Below are positions 25,432 to 40,092 of a stretch of 40,092 bases of DNA, one piece after another. Source of the stretch: Blastococcus mobilis (lineage in GTDB: Bacteria; Actinomycetota; Actinomycetes; Mycobacteriales; Geodermatophilaceae); the NCBI RefSeq assembly GCF_900188025.1, contig NZ_FZNO01000035.1, positions 1 to 40,092 on the forward strand. The letters run 5' to 3'. The translations under genes were made by a program, and so were the position numbers. The notes under the pieces are model-generated. The model saw only the letters and a list, made by a program, of their open reading frames with translations. It searched no databases and was not told the DNA's origin. The number at the start of each line of letters is the position of its first letter. Positions within the stretch are counted from its first letter, which is position 1.

Positions 25432-26444
25432 TGCGGCCGCTCGGCGCCGGAGGCCTCGATCCGCGCCAGGGGCGACCGGCCGGCCGCCTCGCGGCGCAGC
25501 CGCCGCATCGAGGAGGCCGCGGTCCGGAGGCGGACGTCGCCGTAGGCCACGCCGCCGCGCAGGAACCGTGCGCCCAGCGCGAGCCAGGAGAACAGGCCCC
25601 GTTCGAGCACCCAGACCGGTGACCACAGCGCCGCGCCCGCCGGGAAGACGCCTCGCCCACCGTGGCGCCGCCGACCGGTCTCGCCGGCGGCGACGACGGC
25701 CGCGGCGAGCAGCGCCAGCCGCCGTCCCCGGCGCCGCACCAGCCCGTCCAGCACGACCGGCCACACCGCCAGGGCGGCGACGAGTCGCCACGGCTGGGCG
25801 AGATCGTCGTAGGCCTGGCGTGGGCGCTGCGACCAGAAGTGCGCCGCCGTCGGCGGGCGGCGTTCCACGAACAGATCGTTGGCCCGGTGCTCCCGGCCTC
25901 CGACGGCGCGGACGGTGCGCACCATCTCCAGGTTCTCGAAGAGGACGTCGCCCCGGTAGCCGCCCATCGCGAGAAAGGTGGCGCGCCGCAGCGCGAAGGT
26001 GCCGGGGTAGTCGGCGGAGACGGCGCGGTTGAGCAGGGTGCGGCCGGTGTCCCAGCGGGCGTGCCAGGGGGCGGGGCGGAAGACGTTCTGCGGGCGGACG
26101 ACATCGGCTGCACCGAGCAGGTCCAGCACACGTTCCAGCCCGTCCCGGTCGTACCGGACGTCGTCGTCGGCGACGACCACCCGCTCCCGGCGGGCCGCTC
26201 GGACCCCGGTGACCACGCCGGCCACCTTGCCGTTGGCGCCGGGCCAGGGCAGCGGACGCAGGTGCCTGACCAGCCCCGCCCAGGCCCGCGCGTGGGCGTC
26301 GAAGCGCTCCGCCGGTGAGCCGTCGACGACCGTCACCGGCAGCCATGCGCTGATCCGGCGCAGATAGTCCGTCAGGTCGTCGAGGCCCGCGTCGTCGGTC
26401 CACCGCAGCGGGAGGACGTACTCCCCGTCGAGCAGCCGGCCCAT
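25404..26444 (-). CDS. Family 2 glycosyltransferase
   Basis: 346 residues, GT-A fold. The metal/nucleotide-sugar motif is ADDD at 92-95 (VVVADDDVRYD), preceded by NGKVAGVVTGVRAARRERV, and an acceptor region YPGTFALRRATFLAMGGYRGDVLFENLEMVR resembles GT2 GGFxxxxFFEDxE motifs. Residues about 215-300 are hydrophobic and Arg-rich and may anchor it to the membrane. It starts 3 nt after the stop of the iron redox gene, so both belong to one operon read from the promoter at 27566-27594. Sugar and acceptor are unknown; the pairing with a haem-oxygenase-like enzyme is unusual. Confidence 0.85.
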   Translation of the reverse strand: MGRLLDGEYVLPLRWTDDAGLDDLTDYLRRISAWLPVTVVDGSPAERFDAHARAWAGLVRHLRPLPWPGANGKVAGVVTGVRAARRERVVVADDDVRYDRDGLERVLDLLGAADVVRPQNVFRPAPWHARWDTGRTLLNRAVSADYPGTFALRRATFLAMGGYRGDVLFENLEMVRTVRAVGGREHRANDLFVERRPPTAAHFWSQRPRQAYDDLAQPWRLVAALAVWPVVLDGLVRRRGRRLALLAAAVVAAGETGRRRHGGRGVFPAGAALWSPVWVLERGLFSWLALGARFLRGGVAYGDVRLRTAASSMRRLRREAAGRSPLARIEASGAERPHQASGSSSP

Positions 26445-26447
26445 GTC

Positions 26448-27479
26448 TCAGGACACCGGACCCACGGCGAGGCCCGGTGCACGCAGGGAGCTCCGACCGG
26501 CCGACCATGCCCCGAGCACGTGCTCGGCGAACCGTCGCTCGAGGTGCATCGCCGCCGCCGCCCCCAGCAGGACGTCGGCCAGCAGGTCCGGCTCGTCGGC
26601 GATCAGGCCGCCGCACATGTCGTGGGCGGCGAGCTGCTCGTGCACGGCGTCGGCCTCGACGTGCTCGTCGAAGAACCAGGTGGCGTCCGCGCCGAAGCCG
26701 AGGCGGCGCAGACCTGTCCCGTACCGCCGGTTGGGCACCGTGGACGTCATCTCGAAGGCCGCCAGGTGCCCGACGACCGCCCCACGGAGACGGCGGTGCA
26801 GCCCGAACAGCGACATCGAGTTCACGGTCGCCAGCGTGATCGCCGGCACCTGGTCGACGTGGCGGCCGTAGGCGTCGTCCAGGCCGAGGGCACGCATCGC
26901 GCGGGCGTACAGGGTGGCGTGCATGCGTTCGGGACGACCGCCGCCGTACTCGTCGAACTGCACCTCGGCGAGCGCCGTCTTGGCGCGTCCCGTCAGCCGG
27001 GGGATCGCCCAGGTGTGCGGGTCGGCCTCCTTCAGCTCGTAGATCGACCGGTGCACGACGAACTCCCGGAACTGCTCAGCGGTGGCCTCGCGGGACAGGA
27101 AGGCCGACAGGGACGGCCCCTCGTCGTCGGCCACGAGGGCGGTGAGGGATGCCGCGACGTCGGGCGCCGTCGTCGGTTCGGGGACGGGGGCCAGCGCCCG
27201 CAAGGGCTTCTCCAGCAGGTCCTCCAGCAGTGCGCGGACGGTGAGCAGGCCGGGGCACCACTCCGCGTCGGGGTCCACGTCGTCGAAACCCCGGTAGTGC
27301 AGTTCGTACAAGTCGTGCAGTGACAGCTGCAGGTCCTCGTGCGCGAGGACGTCGGTCCCGTCGGCGGTCCCGACCAGCTCCTGCGCTCGGTCGGTCAGGG
27401 CGGGCAGCCGTCGCCGATCGCCCCGCAGCACGCGGGTGAGCTCCGCGCTCAGTGGCCCCCGGGGGGTCGGTAGGCGCAT
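26448..27479 (-). CDS. Iron-containing redox enzyme family protein (haem-oxygenase-like diiron fold)
   Basis: 343 residues, helical bundle of the Haem_oxygenas_2/HDO type. Putative iron ligands occur in FVVHRSIYELKEADPHTWAIPRL, EYGGGRPERMHATLYARAM and FFDEHVEADAVHEQL (E/H-rich helices), as in HDO-type non-haem diiron enzymes that oxidise or cleave small amino-acid-like substrates. The ATG at 27479 has a perfect AAGGAGG with 6-nt spacing. A -35/-10 pair lies about 90-115 nt upstream. First gene of a two-gene operon with a glycosyltransferase. Real substrate unknown. Confidence 0.87.
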   Translation of the reverse strand: MRLPTPRGPLSAELTRVLRGDRRRLPALTDRAQELVGTADGTDVLAHEDLQLSLHDLYELHYRGFDDVDPDAEWCPGLLTVRALLEDLLEKPLRALAPVPEPTTAPDVAASLTALVADDEGPSLSAFLSREATAEQFREFVVHRSIYELKEADPHTWAIPRLTGRAKTALAEVQFDEYGGGRPERMHATLYARAMRALGLDDAYGRHVDQVPAITLATVNSMSLFGLHRRLRGAVVGHLAAFEMTSTVPNRRYGTGLRRLGFGADATWFFDEHVEADAVHEQLAAHDMCGGLIADEPDLLADVLLGAAAAMHLERRFAEHVLGAWSAGRSSLRAPGLAVGPVS

Positions 27480-27565
27480 ACGTGCCTCCTTGCGGCGCGG
27501 GTTGGTCCCGTTCCCCGGTGCATGGGCTGCTGCCGTGCCGGCGGTCTTCCGACCACCGCTCCGCA

Positions 27566-27594
27566 GTCATAGCCGGGTGGACGAGAGCTGTCGA
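27566..27594 (-). promoter_or_regulatory. Housekeeping-type promoter of the redox/glycosyltransferase operon
   Basis: On the minus strand TCGACA (plus 27589-27594) and TATGAC (plus 27566-27571) are separated by exactly 17 nt, five and four of six matches to the consensus. The start codon of the redox gene is 86 nt downstream of the -10 box. Confidence 0.5.
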
Positions 27595-27623
27595 GTCGGC
27601 GGGCCACGGCGGAACGGCGGAGG

Positions 27624-28361
27624 TCAGGGGTCTTTCCGGTAGACGGCGACGTAGGTGGAGCTGTCGTCGGTGAAGGGCCCGCGGTCCCAGTCCTGCCACC
27701 GCTCCTCCAGATGCAGGCCGGCGAGGCGGGCCATGAGGTCGAGCTCGGCAGGCCACACGTAGCGATGCTCGACCGGCAGGAGCCGCACGCCGTCGGCGGT
27801 GAAGGCCAGACGGGTCGCGGTGATCCGCTGCACCGCGGGGTGCAGCTCCGCGACCTCGACGAGCACCCGGCCCTCCGCGAGCTCGTGCGCGCGGACCGCC
27901 CGACCCCGGTGGAACCCCGCGACGTCGGGAACCCAGTTCTCGACCAGGAACACCCCGGACGGTTCCAGGTGGGCCGCGGCATTGCGGAAGGTCTGCACCT
28001 GTGCCTCCTGGGAGGGCAACGCGTTGATCGTGTTGTAGGCGAGCACGACCACGGCGTAGCGCCGCCCCAGGGTGGTCGTCGAGAAGTCGCCGATCTCCAC
28101 CCGCAGCGACTCGCCCCAAGGGTTGCGGCGGAGCTGCTCCACCATCTCCGGTGACCCGTCGATGCCGTCGACGTGCAGGCCGCCGGCGGCCAGGGGACGT
28201 GCGATCCGGCCGGTGCCGATGCCGAACTCGAGGACGGCGCCGCCGTTCGCGTAACCGGCGATCACGGCCACGGCGGCGTCGGCGGAGAGCTCGGCGTGGA
28301 GGTCGTCGTACACCTCGGCGATGTGCCGGCCGTACTCGGAGGGGTCGAAGCCGCTGGTCAT
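27624..28361 (-). CDS. Class I SAM-dependent methyltransferase
   Basis: 245 residues with a seven-strand methyltransferase core. Motif I is VLEFGIGTGRIARPLAAGG (about 43-61), the acidic residue follows in VDGIDGSPEMVEQLR, and motif IV-like VVVLAYNTINAL comes later. C-terminal LAGLHLEERWQDWDRGPFTDDSSTYVAVYRK is typical of small-molecule methyltransferases. Start ATG 28361; no strong ribosome binding site. It is divergent from another methyltransferase gene with 98 nt between, and ends shortly before the redox operon promoter. Substrate unknown. Confidence 0.85.
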   Translation of the reverse strand: MTSGFDPSEYGRHIAEVYDDLHAELSADAAVAVIAGYANGGAVLEFGIGTGRIARPLAAGGLHVDGIDGSPEMVEQLRRNPWGESLRVEIGDFSTTTLGRRYAVVVLAYNTINALPSQEAQVQTFRNAAAHLEPSGVFLVENWVPDVAGFHRGRAVRAHELAEGRVLVEVAELHPAVQRITATRLAFTADGVRLLPVEHRYVWPAELDLMARLAGLHLEERWQDWDRGPFTDDSSTYVAVYRKDP

Positions 28362-28459
28362 ACGGGCGTCTACCCCTGCGGAGGCACCGGCACGCGTCGT
28401 CTCGGCGCCCAGGCGCCCCACAGCGGCGGTGGGGCGGCCGGTGCGCCAAGATCAGCCGC

Positions 28460-29094
28460 GTGGGAGACGAGGCGGCCTTCGCGCGGGATGCCGGGACGGC
28501 GCTGTACTACGAGCGACGGGCCCCGGAGTACGACGAGTGGTACCTGGGGAGCGGTCGCTTCGCCGAGCGGGACCGGCCCGGCTGGGACGCCGAGGTGGGG
28601 GACGTCGTCCGTCTCGTGCAGCGTCTCGAGCCGGCGCGCACCCTCGACGTCGCCTGCGGCAGCGGGTTCCTCACCAGACACCTCCGCGGCCGGCTGGTGG
28701 GCCTGGACCGGAGCCCCGCCATGGCGACGATGACCCTGTCCCGCCTGTCGGGCGGCTCCGCTCTCGTCGGCGACGCGCTCGCCCTGCCCTTCCCGGACGG
28801 CGCCTTCGAGCGGCTCGTCACCGGGCACTTCTACGGCCACCTGCCACCCGACGAGCGGGCGACCTTCCTCGCGGAGGCGCGACGGATCGCCCGGGAGCTG
28901 GTGGTCGTCGACTCCGCGCTCCGCCCCGGAGTTCCCTCCGAGGAGTGGCAGGACCGCGTTCTCAACGACGGTTCGCGGCACCGGGTCTACAAGCGCTACC
29001 TCGATGCGGACCAGCTCGCCGGCGAGCTGCGCGGCGAGGTCCTCGTGGCCGGCACCTGGTTCGTCGCCGTCCGGGCACCCCTCGGAGAAGCTTC

Positions 29095-29098
<4 letters not shown>
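28460..29098 (+). CDS. Class I SAM-dependent methyltransferase
   Basis: 212 residues. Starts MGDEAAFARDAGTALYYERRAPEYDEWYLG, an N-terminal helix common in Methyltransf_11 proteins; motif I TLDVACGSGFLTRHLRG (about 61-77), acidic VGLDRSPAMA, and DALALPFPDGAFERLVTGHFYGHL as motif IV. GTG start at 28460, ribosome binding site weak. Its stop codon lies inside the -35 element of the argC promoter, so the two units are packed but independently transcribed. It is shorter than and unrelated in detail to the divergent methyltransferase. Substrate unknown. Confidence 0.87.
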
Positions 29099-30172
<1,074 letters not shown>

Positions 30173-30248
30173 GCGGACAGGGGCGTGAGCATCGCAGCGA
30201 GGAACGAGCGAGGAGCGGAGCGCCCCGCGGGAGCGAACGGAGGACATC
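30173..30248 (+). other. 76-nt spacer with GAGCGAGGA-type repeats between argC and argJ
   Basis: The only large gap in an otherwise overlapping operon. It contains GCGAGGAACGAGCGAGGAGCGGAGCG-like purine-rich repetition and a GGGGCG (30180-30185)/CGCCCC (30221-30226) pairing that could form a weak hairpin; it ends in the argJ ribosome binding site GGAGGA. No gene is seen in it. Confidence 0.5.
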
Positions 30249-31400
30249 ATGAGCGTGACCGCCCCCCAGGGCTTCTCCGCGGCGGGCGTCGCGGCAGGGC
30301 TGAAGTCCAGCGGCGACCCCGACGTCGCGCTGGTCCTCAACACGGGCCCGGACGACGCCGCCGCGGCCGTCTTCACCACCAACCGCTTCCCGGCCGCGCC
30401 CGTCCTGTGGAGCCGCCAGGTGCTGGCCGGCCAGCGGGCGCGCGCCGTCGTCCTCAACTCCGGTGGCGCCAACGCCTGCACCGGGGCCGAGGGATTCCAG
30501 GACACCCACGCCACCGCCGAGCACGCCGCCGCGGAGCTCGGGATCGGCGCGATCGACGTCGCCGTCGCCTCCACCGGGCTCATCGGCGTGCGGCTGCCCA
30601 TGGAGAAGCTCACCGCCGGGGTCACGGCGGCGGTGAAGGCGCTGAGCGAGGACGGCGGACCCGACGCGGCCCGCGCGATCATGACCACCGACAGCGTCCC
30701 CAAGACGACGGTGCAGCAGCGCGAGGGCTGGACCGTCGGCGGCATGGCCAAGGGCGCGGGCATGCTCGCGCCGAGCCTGGCCACGATGCTCGTCGTCCTC
30801 ACCACCGACGCCGTGGTCGACGCAGCCACCCTGCGGAGGGCGCTGGAGCAGGCGACCAGCGTGTCCTTCGAGCGGGTCGACTCCGACGGCTGCCTGTCCA
30901 CCAACGACACCGTCATCGTCATGGCCAACGGCGCCAGCGGCGTCACCCCCAGCCCGGAGGAGTTCACCGACACGCTCACCCTCGCGTGCACCGACCTGGC
31001 CATGCAGCTGCTCGCCGACGCCGAGGGCTCGACCAAGGACATCGCGATCACCGTCCGCAACGCCGCCAGTGTCCGGGACGCCCTCACCGCCGGACGCGCC
31101 TGCGCCCGCAACAACCTGCTGAAGACGGCGCTGTTCGGCAACGATCCCAACTGGGGCCGGGTCCTGGCCGCGATCGGCACCACGGACGCCGCCTTCGAGG
31201 CCGACCGGGTCGACGTCACCATCAACGGGGTGACGGTCTGCCGGGGCGGGGCCATCGGTGACCCGCGGGAGGGCGTCGACCTGACCGGCCGGGCGATCAC
31301 CATCGACGTGGACCTGAGGGCCGGCGCGGAGCAGGCGACGATCTGGACCAACGACCTGTCCATCGCCTACGTGCACGAGAACTCGGCGTACTCCACATGA
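30249..31400 (+). CDS. argJ: Bifunctional glutamate N-acetyltransferase / ornithine acetyltransferase
   Basis: Recycles the acetyl group from N-acetylornithine to glutamate and in many actinobacteria can also use acetyl-CoA. 383 residues. The precursor self-cleaves at the conserved Ala-Thr: here LAPSLATML with Thr179 as nucleophile of the beta chain. Other signatures are [22 protein letters not shown] and [26 protein letters not shown] precedes the ATG. The stop overlaps argB as ATGA. Confidence 0.96.
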   Translation: MSVTAPQGFSAAGVAAGLKSSGDPDVALVLNTGPDDAAAAVFTTNRFPAAPVLWSRQVLAGQRARAVVLNSGGANACTGAEGFQDTHATAEHAAAELGIGAIDVAVASTGLIGVRLPMEKLTAGVTAAVKALSEDGGPDAARAIMTTDSVPKTTVQQREGWTVGGMAKGAGMLAPSLATMLVVLTTDAVVDAATLRRALEQATSVSFERVDSDGCLSTNDTVIVMANGASGVTPSPEEFTDTLTLACTDLAMQLLADAEGSTKDIAITVRNAASVRDALTAGRACARNNLLKTALFGNDPNWGRVLAAIGTTDAAFEADRVDVTINGVTVCRGGAIGDPREGVDLTGRAITIDVDLRAGAEQATIWTNDLSIAYVHENSAYST

Positions 31401-32454
31401 GCCACCCCGAACCCGAACCCCACGTCACCACCGTGCACGACCCGGCGGCCCAGGACCCGACTCCGCCCGACGTCCGGATCGACGAGCCGTCGCCGCAGCC
31501 GCGGCTGCCGAAGAAGGTCGGCACCAGCCGGGTCATGCGCAGGTACGACCCCGAGGGGGACGCGCGCAAGGTCGCCGTCCTCACGGGTGCGCTGCCCTGG
31601 CTCAAGGAGTTCCACGGCAACGTCGTCGTCGTGAAGTACGGCGGGCACGCCATGGTCGACGACGCCTGCCGGCGGGCCTTCGCCGAGGACATGGTGTTCC
31701 TCCGGACCTGCGGGATCTTCCCGGTCGTCGTGCATGGCGGCGGCCCGCAGATCTCGTCGATGCTGACCCGGCTGGGCATACCGAGCGAGTTCCGTGGCGG
31801 CCTGCGGGTCACCACCGAGCAGTCGATCGAGGTCGTCCGGATGGTGCTCGTCGGCCAGGTCGGCCCCGAGGTCGTGGGCCTGATCAACGAGCACGGCGGC
31901 AGGGCCGTCGGGCTGTCCGGGGAGGACGGCGGATTGATGACCGCGGCGCGCACGCACGCCGTCGTGGACGGTGAGCTCGTCGACATCGGCTTCGTCGGGG
32001 ACGTCGTCTCCGTCGACCCCACGCCGATCACGGCGCTGCTGGAGGCCGGTCACATCCCCGTCGTCTCCGGGGTCGCCCCGGACGCCACCGGGCAACTGCA
32101 CAACCTGAACGCCGACACGGCGGCCGCCGCGCTCGCCGTCGCGCTGGGCGCGGTGAAGCTCGTCGTCCTGACCGACGTGGAGGGCCTCTACGCCGACTGG
32201 CCCGACCGGGATTCGCTCGTCGAGCAGATCGACGCCCGTGAGCTGGCCGAGATCCTCCCTGCGCTGGACGCCGGGATGGTGCCCAAGATGGCGGCCTGCC
32301 TGCGCGCCGTCGAGGGCGGGGTGCAGCGGGCGACCGTGGTCGACGGCCGCCTGCCGCACGCCCTGCTGCTGGAGATGTTCACCACCGAGGGCACCGGGAC
32401 GATGGTCGTCCCGGCCGACACGAGCCCCGCCGACCTGGACGAGGAGGGCACAGC

Positions 32455-32458
<4 letters not shown>
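31397..32458 (+). CDS. argB: Acetylglutamate kinase with N-terminal extension
   Basis: Phosphorylates N-acetylglutamate, usually the feedback-controlled step. 353 residues, about 50 longer than typical. The kinase core begins near residue 57; the phosphate-binding KYGGHAM (Lys80), VVHGGGPQI, and [19 protein letters not shown] are conserved. Residues 1-46 are Pro/Asp/Glu-rich without recognisable motif. The ATGA overlap with argJ favours the long start; an internal ATG at codon 47 (MRRYDPEG) would give the usual length. The 3' end overlaps argD as ATGA. Confidence 0.95.
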
Positions 32459-37811
<5,353 letters not shown>

Positions 37812-37852
37812 GCGCTCTGCCCGACACCGACCGGCCCGAGCCGGGTCCCCTC

Positions 37853-38479
37853 GTGCGCGCGGAGGACCTGCTCGGGCCGGTCGACGTCGTCGCGCCGTCC
37901 CTCCTGGGGTGCTGGGTGGTGACCGACCGGCCGGAGGGGCGCGTCGCGCTGCGCCTCACCGAGGTGGAGGCCTACTCCGGCGAGGGACAGGACCCCGCGT
38001 CGCACGCCCACCGCGGTCCGACCCCGCGTGCCGCGATCATGTTCGGCCCGCCGGGGCGGCTCTACGTGTACTTCAGCTACGGCGTGCACTGGTGCGCCAA
38101 CGTCGTCGTCGGCCCCGAGGGCCGCGGTTCGGCGGTGCTGCTTCGCGCGGGGGAGGTGGTCGTGGGGGAGGAGCTGGCGCGCTCCCGCCGTCCTGCGGCC
38201 CGCGTGGCCCGCGACCTGGCACGCGGACCCGCTCGGCTCACCCAGGCGCTGGGCATCGGCCCCGATGACCGTGGTGCGGATCTGGTGAACCGCCACTCCG
38301 GCGTGCGGCTCCACCGGGGGGCCGCCCCGGCTGCCGTCTCGGCCGGACCGCGGGTCGGCATCAGTCTGGCGACTGACCTCCCGTGGCGGTTCTGGGAGAG
38401 CGAGGCGCCCTCCGTGAGCGTGTTCCGCCCGGGTGGGAAGCCTCGCCGTCGCGCCGGCGGGCAGGATGGCTCCCCGTGA
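37853..38479 (+). CDS. mpg: DNA-3-methyladenine glycosylase (AAG/MPG family)
   Basis: Removes alkylated purines in base-excision repair. 208 residues from GTG 37853. Typical blocks: APSLLGCWVV, LRLTEVEAYSGEGQDPASHAHRGPTPRAAIMFGPPGRLYVYFSYGVHWCANVVV, VLLRAGE, ARGPARLTQALGI, and a C-terminal PRVGISLATDLPWRFW. The frame is open upstream to a CTG at 37808 that overlaps the argH stop as CTGA; given the chain of 4-nt overlaps in this operon it could be the true start and would add 15 residues. The stop overlaps tyrS as GTGA. It is a repair gene carried inside the arginine-tyrS transcription unit. Confidence 0.92.
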   Translation: MRAEDLLGPVDVVAPSLLGCWVVTDRPEGRVALRLTEVEAYSGEGQDPASHAHRGPTPRAAIMFGPPGRLYVYFSYGVHWCANVVVGPEGRGSAVLLRAGEVVVGEELARSRRPAARVARDLARGPARLTQALGIGPDDRGADLVNRHSGVRLHRGAAPAAVSAGPRVGISLATDLPWRFWESEAPSVSVFRPGGKPRRRAGGQDGSP

Positions 38480-39768
38480 ACGACGTCATCGACGACCTGC
38501 ACCGCCGCGGACTGATCGCCCAGAGCACCGACGAGGCAGCCCTGCGTGCCCACCTCGCCGAAGGGCCGGTCACCTACTACTGCGGTTTCGACCCGACCGC
38601 GCAGAGCCTGCACGTCGGACACCTGGTGCAGTTCATGGTCCTGCGGGCCCTGCAGCGCGCCGGTCACCAGCCGGTCGTCCTGGTCGGAGGCGCCACCGGG
38701 CTGATCGGTGATCCCCGGCCCACGGCCGAGCGCCAGCTCAACGACCGGGACACCGTCGCCGACTGGGTGCAGCGGATCCGCGAGCAGGTGGCGCCCTTCC
38801 TCGACCTCCCGGCGGAGCAGGACGGGCTGCCCGGGCCGATCTACGTGAACAACCTCGACTGGACCGAGCCGGTCTCGGCGATCGACTTCCTCCGGGATCT
38901 CGGCAAGCACTTCCGGGTGGGCAAGATGCTGGCCAAGGAGGCGGTGTCCGCACGGCTGAACTCCGAGGCCGGGATCAGCTACACCGAGTTCAGCTACCAG
39001 ATCCTGCAGGCCAACGACTTTCGCGAGCTGTACCGGCGGCACGGGGTGACGCTGCAGACCGGGGGCTCGGACCAGTGGGGCAACCTCACCGCCGGCATCG
39101 ACCTGGTGCGCCGCACCGAGGGCGCGTCGGTGCACGCGCTCTCGACCCCCCTGGTGACCAAGTCCGACGGCACCAAGTTCGGCAAGTCCGAGAGCGGGAC
39201 GATCTGGCTCGACGCGTCACTGACGTCGCCGTACGCCTTCTTCCAGTTCTGGCTCAACGCCGACGACGCCGACGCCCGCGCCTGGCTGCCGCTGTTCTCC
39301 GAACGGTCGGCCGAGGACCTCGAGGCGTTGATCGCCGAGAGCGTCGAACGGCCCGCGGCACGGACGGCGCAGCGGGCGCTGGCCGAGGAGCTCACCGTGC
39401 TGGTCCACGGTCCCGAGCAGCTGCGGCAGGCCGAAGCTGCCGGTCGGGCCCTCTTCGGCCGGGACGACCTGGCGATGCTCGACACCGCAACCCTGGCGGC
39501 TGCCCTCACCGAGGCCGGCACGGTCGAGGTCGAGAACCCCAACATGCCGGTGGCGACGCTGCTCCAGGAGGCGGGCCTGGCCAGTTCGCTGTCGGATGCC
39601 CGGCGCACCGTCAAGGAGGGCGGGGCGTACGTGAACAACGTCCGGGTCACCGACGCGGACGCGCCGCCCTCGACGTCGGACTGGCTCCCGGGAGGGTGGC
39701 TGGTGCTCCGCAAGGGCAAGCGCAGCGTGGCCGGCGTGCACTGCGACGGGGCCGGATACCGGGTCTGA
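38476..39768 (+). CDS. tyrS: Tyrosyl-tRNA synthetase
   Basis: Class I aminoacyl-tRNA synthetase. 430 residues. CGFDPTAQSLHVGHL contains the HIGH-type HVGH at 46-49; SYTEFSYQILQANDF and TLQTGGSDQWGNLTAGIDL bind tyrosine; the KMSKS equivalent is KFGKS at 234-238. The C-terminal S4 domain (about 365-425, SLSDARRTVKEGGAYVNNVRVTD) grips tRNA. GTG start overlaps mpg by four bases. It is the last protein gene before the rRNA leader; no T-box is present upstream because it lies inside an operon. Confidence 0.97.
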   Translation: MNDVIDDLHRRGLIAQSTDEAALRAHLAEGPVTYYCGFDPTAQSLHVGHLVQFMVLRALQRAGHQPVVLVGGATGLIGDPRPTAERQLNDRDTVADWVQRIREQVAPFLDLPAEQDGLPGPIYVNNLDWTEPVSAIDFLRDLGKHFRVGKMLAKEAVSARLNSEAGISYTEFSYQILQANDFRELYRRHGVTLQTGGSDQWGNLTAGIDLVRRTEGASVHALSTPLVTKSDGTKFGKSESGTIWLDASLTSPYAFFQFWLNADDADARAWLPLFSERSAEDLEALIAESVERPAARTAQRALAEELTVLVHGPEQLRQAEAAGRALFGRDDLAMLDTATLAAALTEAGTVEVENPNMPVATLLQEAGLASSLSDARRTVKEGGAYVNNVRVTDADAPPSTSDWLPGGWLVLRKGKRSVAGVHCDGAGYRV

Positions 39769-40092
39769 CCTCCTGCTTCCGTCCGCGTGAGGGGCACGTG
39801 CCGGGACCGTGGCGGGGGCGTGTCCGGCGTCACCCGGCTACGGGTTTGACAGCGGCCCCCACACGGACGTAACTTTCTCTCTGCGCCGCGCGAGACCCCG
39901 TCCGGGGCCGGCGGGAAGCTCCTCCGGGGGTTGACCGTTGTGCGGCGTACAACGAGAAGCCGTCTCGAACGAAGGCCGGAAGGCCGGAGTTCCTGCACGT
40001 CCGCTCTTTGAGAACTCAACAGCGTGCCGAAAGTCAGTGCCAAGTATTACCCCGTGCCGGGGCCTTCGGGTTCTGGTTTGGGATTCCTTTGG
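39769..40092 (+). promoter_or_regulatory. Leader region of an rRNA operon (16S gene beyond the edge)
   Basis: No protein gene is seen after tyrS. TTGACA at 39846-39851 and TAACTT at 39870-39875 (18-nt spacing) make one promoter. A second TTGACC at 39931-39936 precedes TACAAC, with an overlapping GTTGT-N7-ACAAC inverted repeat at 39937-39953. GCTCTTTGAGAACTCAAC from 40003 is the typical actinobacterial pre-16S leader, followed by GCGTGCCGAAAGTCAGTGCC and a CCCCG-TGC-CGGGG stem. Confidence 0.8.
40003..40015 (+). promoter_or_regulatory. boxA-like antitermination element of the rRNA leader
   Basis: GCTCTTTGAGAAC closely resembles the Nus-factor boxA (consensus GCTCTTTAACA) found ahead of actinobacterial 16S genes. 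It lies about 50 nt after the second candidate promoter. Confidence 0.65.

Noticed and set aside
40016-40092. Start of the 16S rRNA gene
   Set aside because: The window shows leader sequence only; no GAGAGTTTGATC-like 16S beginning is present.

Overview
The window is chromosomal DNA from a very GC-rich actinobacterium. Strong G/C bias at third codon positions, frequent GTG starts, the infC-rpmI-rplT-tsnR and pheS-pheT-arg blocks, and tyrS lying directly before an rRNA operon leader all fit Frankiales/Geodermatophilales. A Geodermatophilaceae-type organism (Blastococcus, Geodermatophilus or Modestobacter) is my inference; no search was run. There are no transposases, phage genes, CRISPR arrays or tRNA genes, so this is mostly core genome with small accessory stress and redox cassettes.

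Left part (1-15.2 kb). A Ski2-like helicase runs off the left edge on the minus strand. It is followed by a general-stress short-chain dehydrogenase, a homocysteine S-methyltransferase divergent from an unusual extended YidD, and an ArfB-type ribosome-rescue hydrolase. That hydrolase converges on an ECF42-type sigma factor paired with its DGPF/YCII partner. Next come an acetyltransferase, a coupled PRC-barrel/DUF2382 and membrane protein pair, a TetR regulator, a small secreted protein and an unrecognised protein. A tight cluster follows: metallo-beta-lactamase-fold hydrolase, P-loop uridine-kinase-like protein, and a uroporphyrinogen-III synthase fused to a winged helix. Two genes, the stress dehydrogenase and the PRC-barrel gene, carry similar candidate stress-sigma promoters (GTTY-N15-GGGYAK).

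Middle (15.2-29 kb). The translation operon infC-rpmI-rplT-tsnR has a long hairpin-rich leader and an infC that appears to start at ATC. Downstream are an AurF-like diiron oxygenase divergent from a TetR regulator with a DUF4873 gene, an EamA drug/metabolite transporter broken into two frames, pheS-pheT with a strong leader hairpin, a second short-chain dehydrogenase, a haem-oxygenase-like iron redox enzyme with a GT2 glycosyltransferase, and two divergent SAM methyltransferases.

Right part (29-40 kb). The complete arginine pathway argC-J-B-D-F-R-G-H reads through to mpg (3-methyladenine glycosylase) and tyrS, almost every junction being a 4-nt start/stop overlap. The ArgR repressor is encoded in the operon. 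Three phased ArgR half-sites overlie a promoter whose predicted start coincides with the argC ATG. The window ends in the leader of an rRNA operon (promoter, boxA, processing stems); 16S itself lies beyond the edge.

I did not find a convincing wholly new system. The best leads are the leaderless ARG-box promoter of argC, the ATC start and structured leader of infC, the pheS leader hairpin, the split EamA transporter, the YidD with an added Cys/GYGY-rich N-terminal domain, and possible CTG starts at two CTGA junctions.
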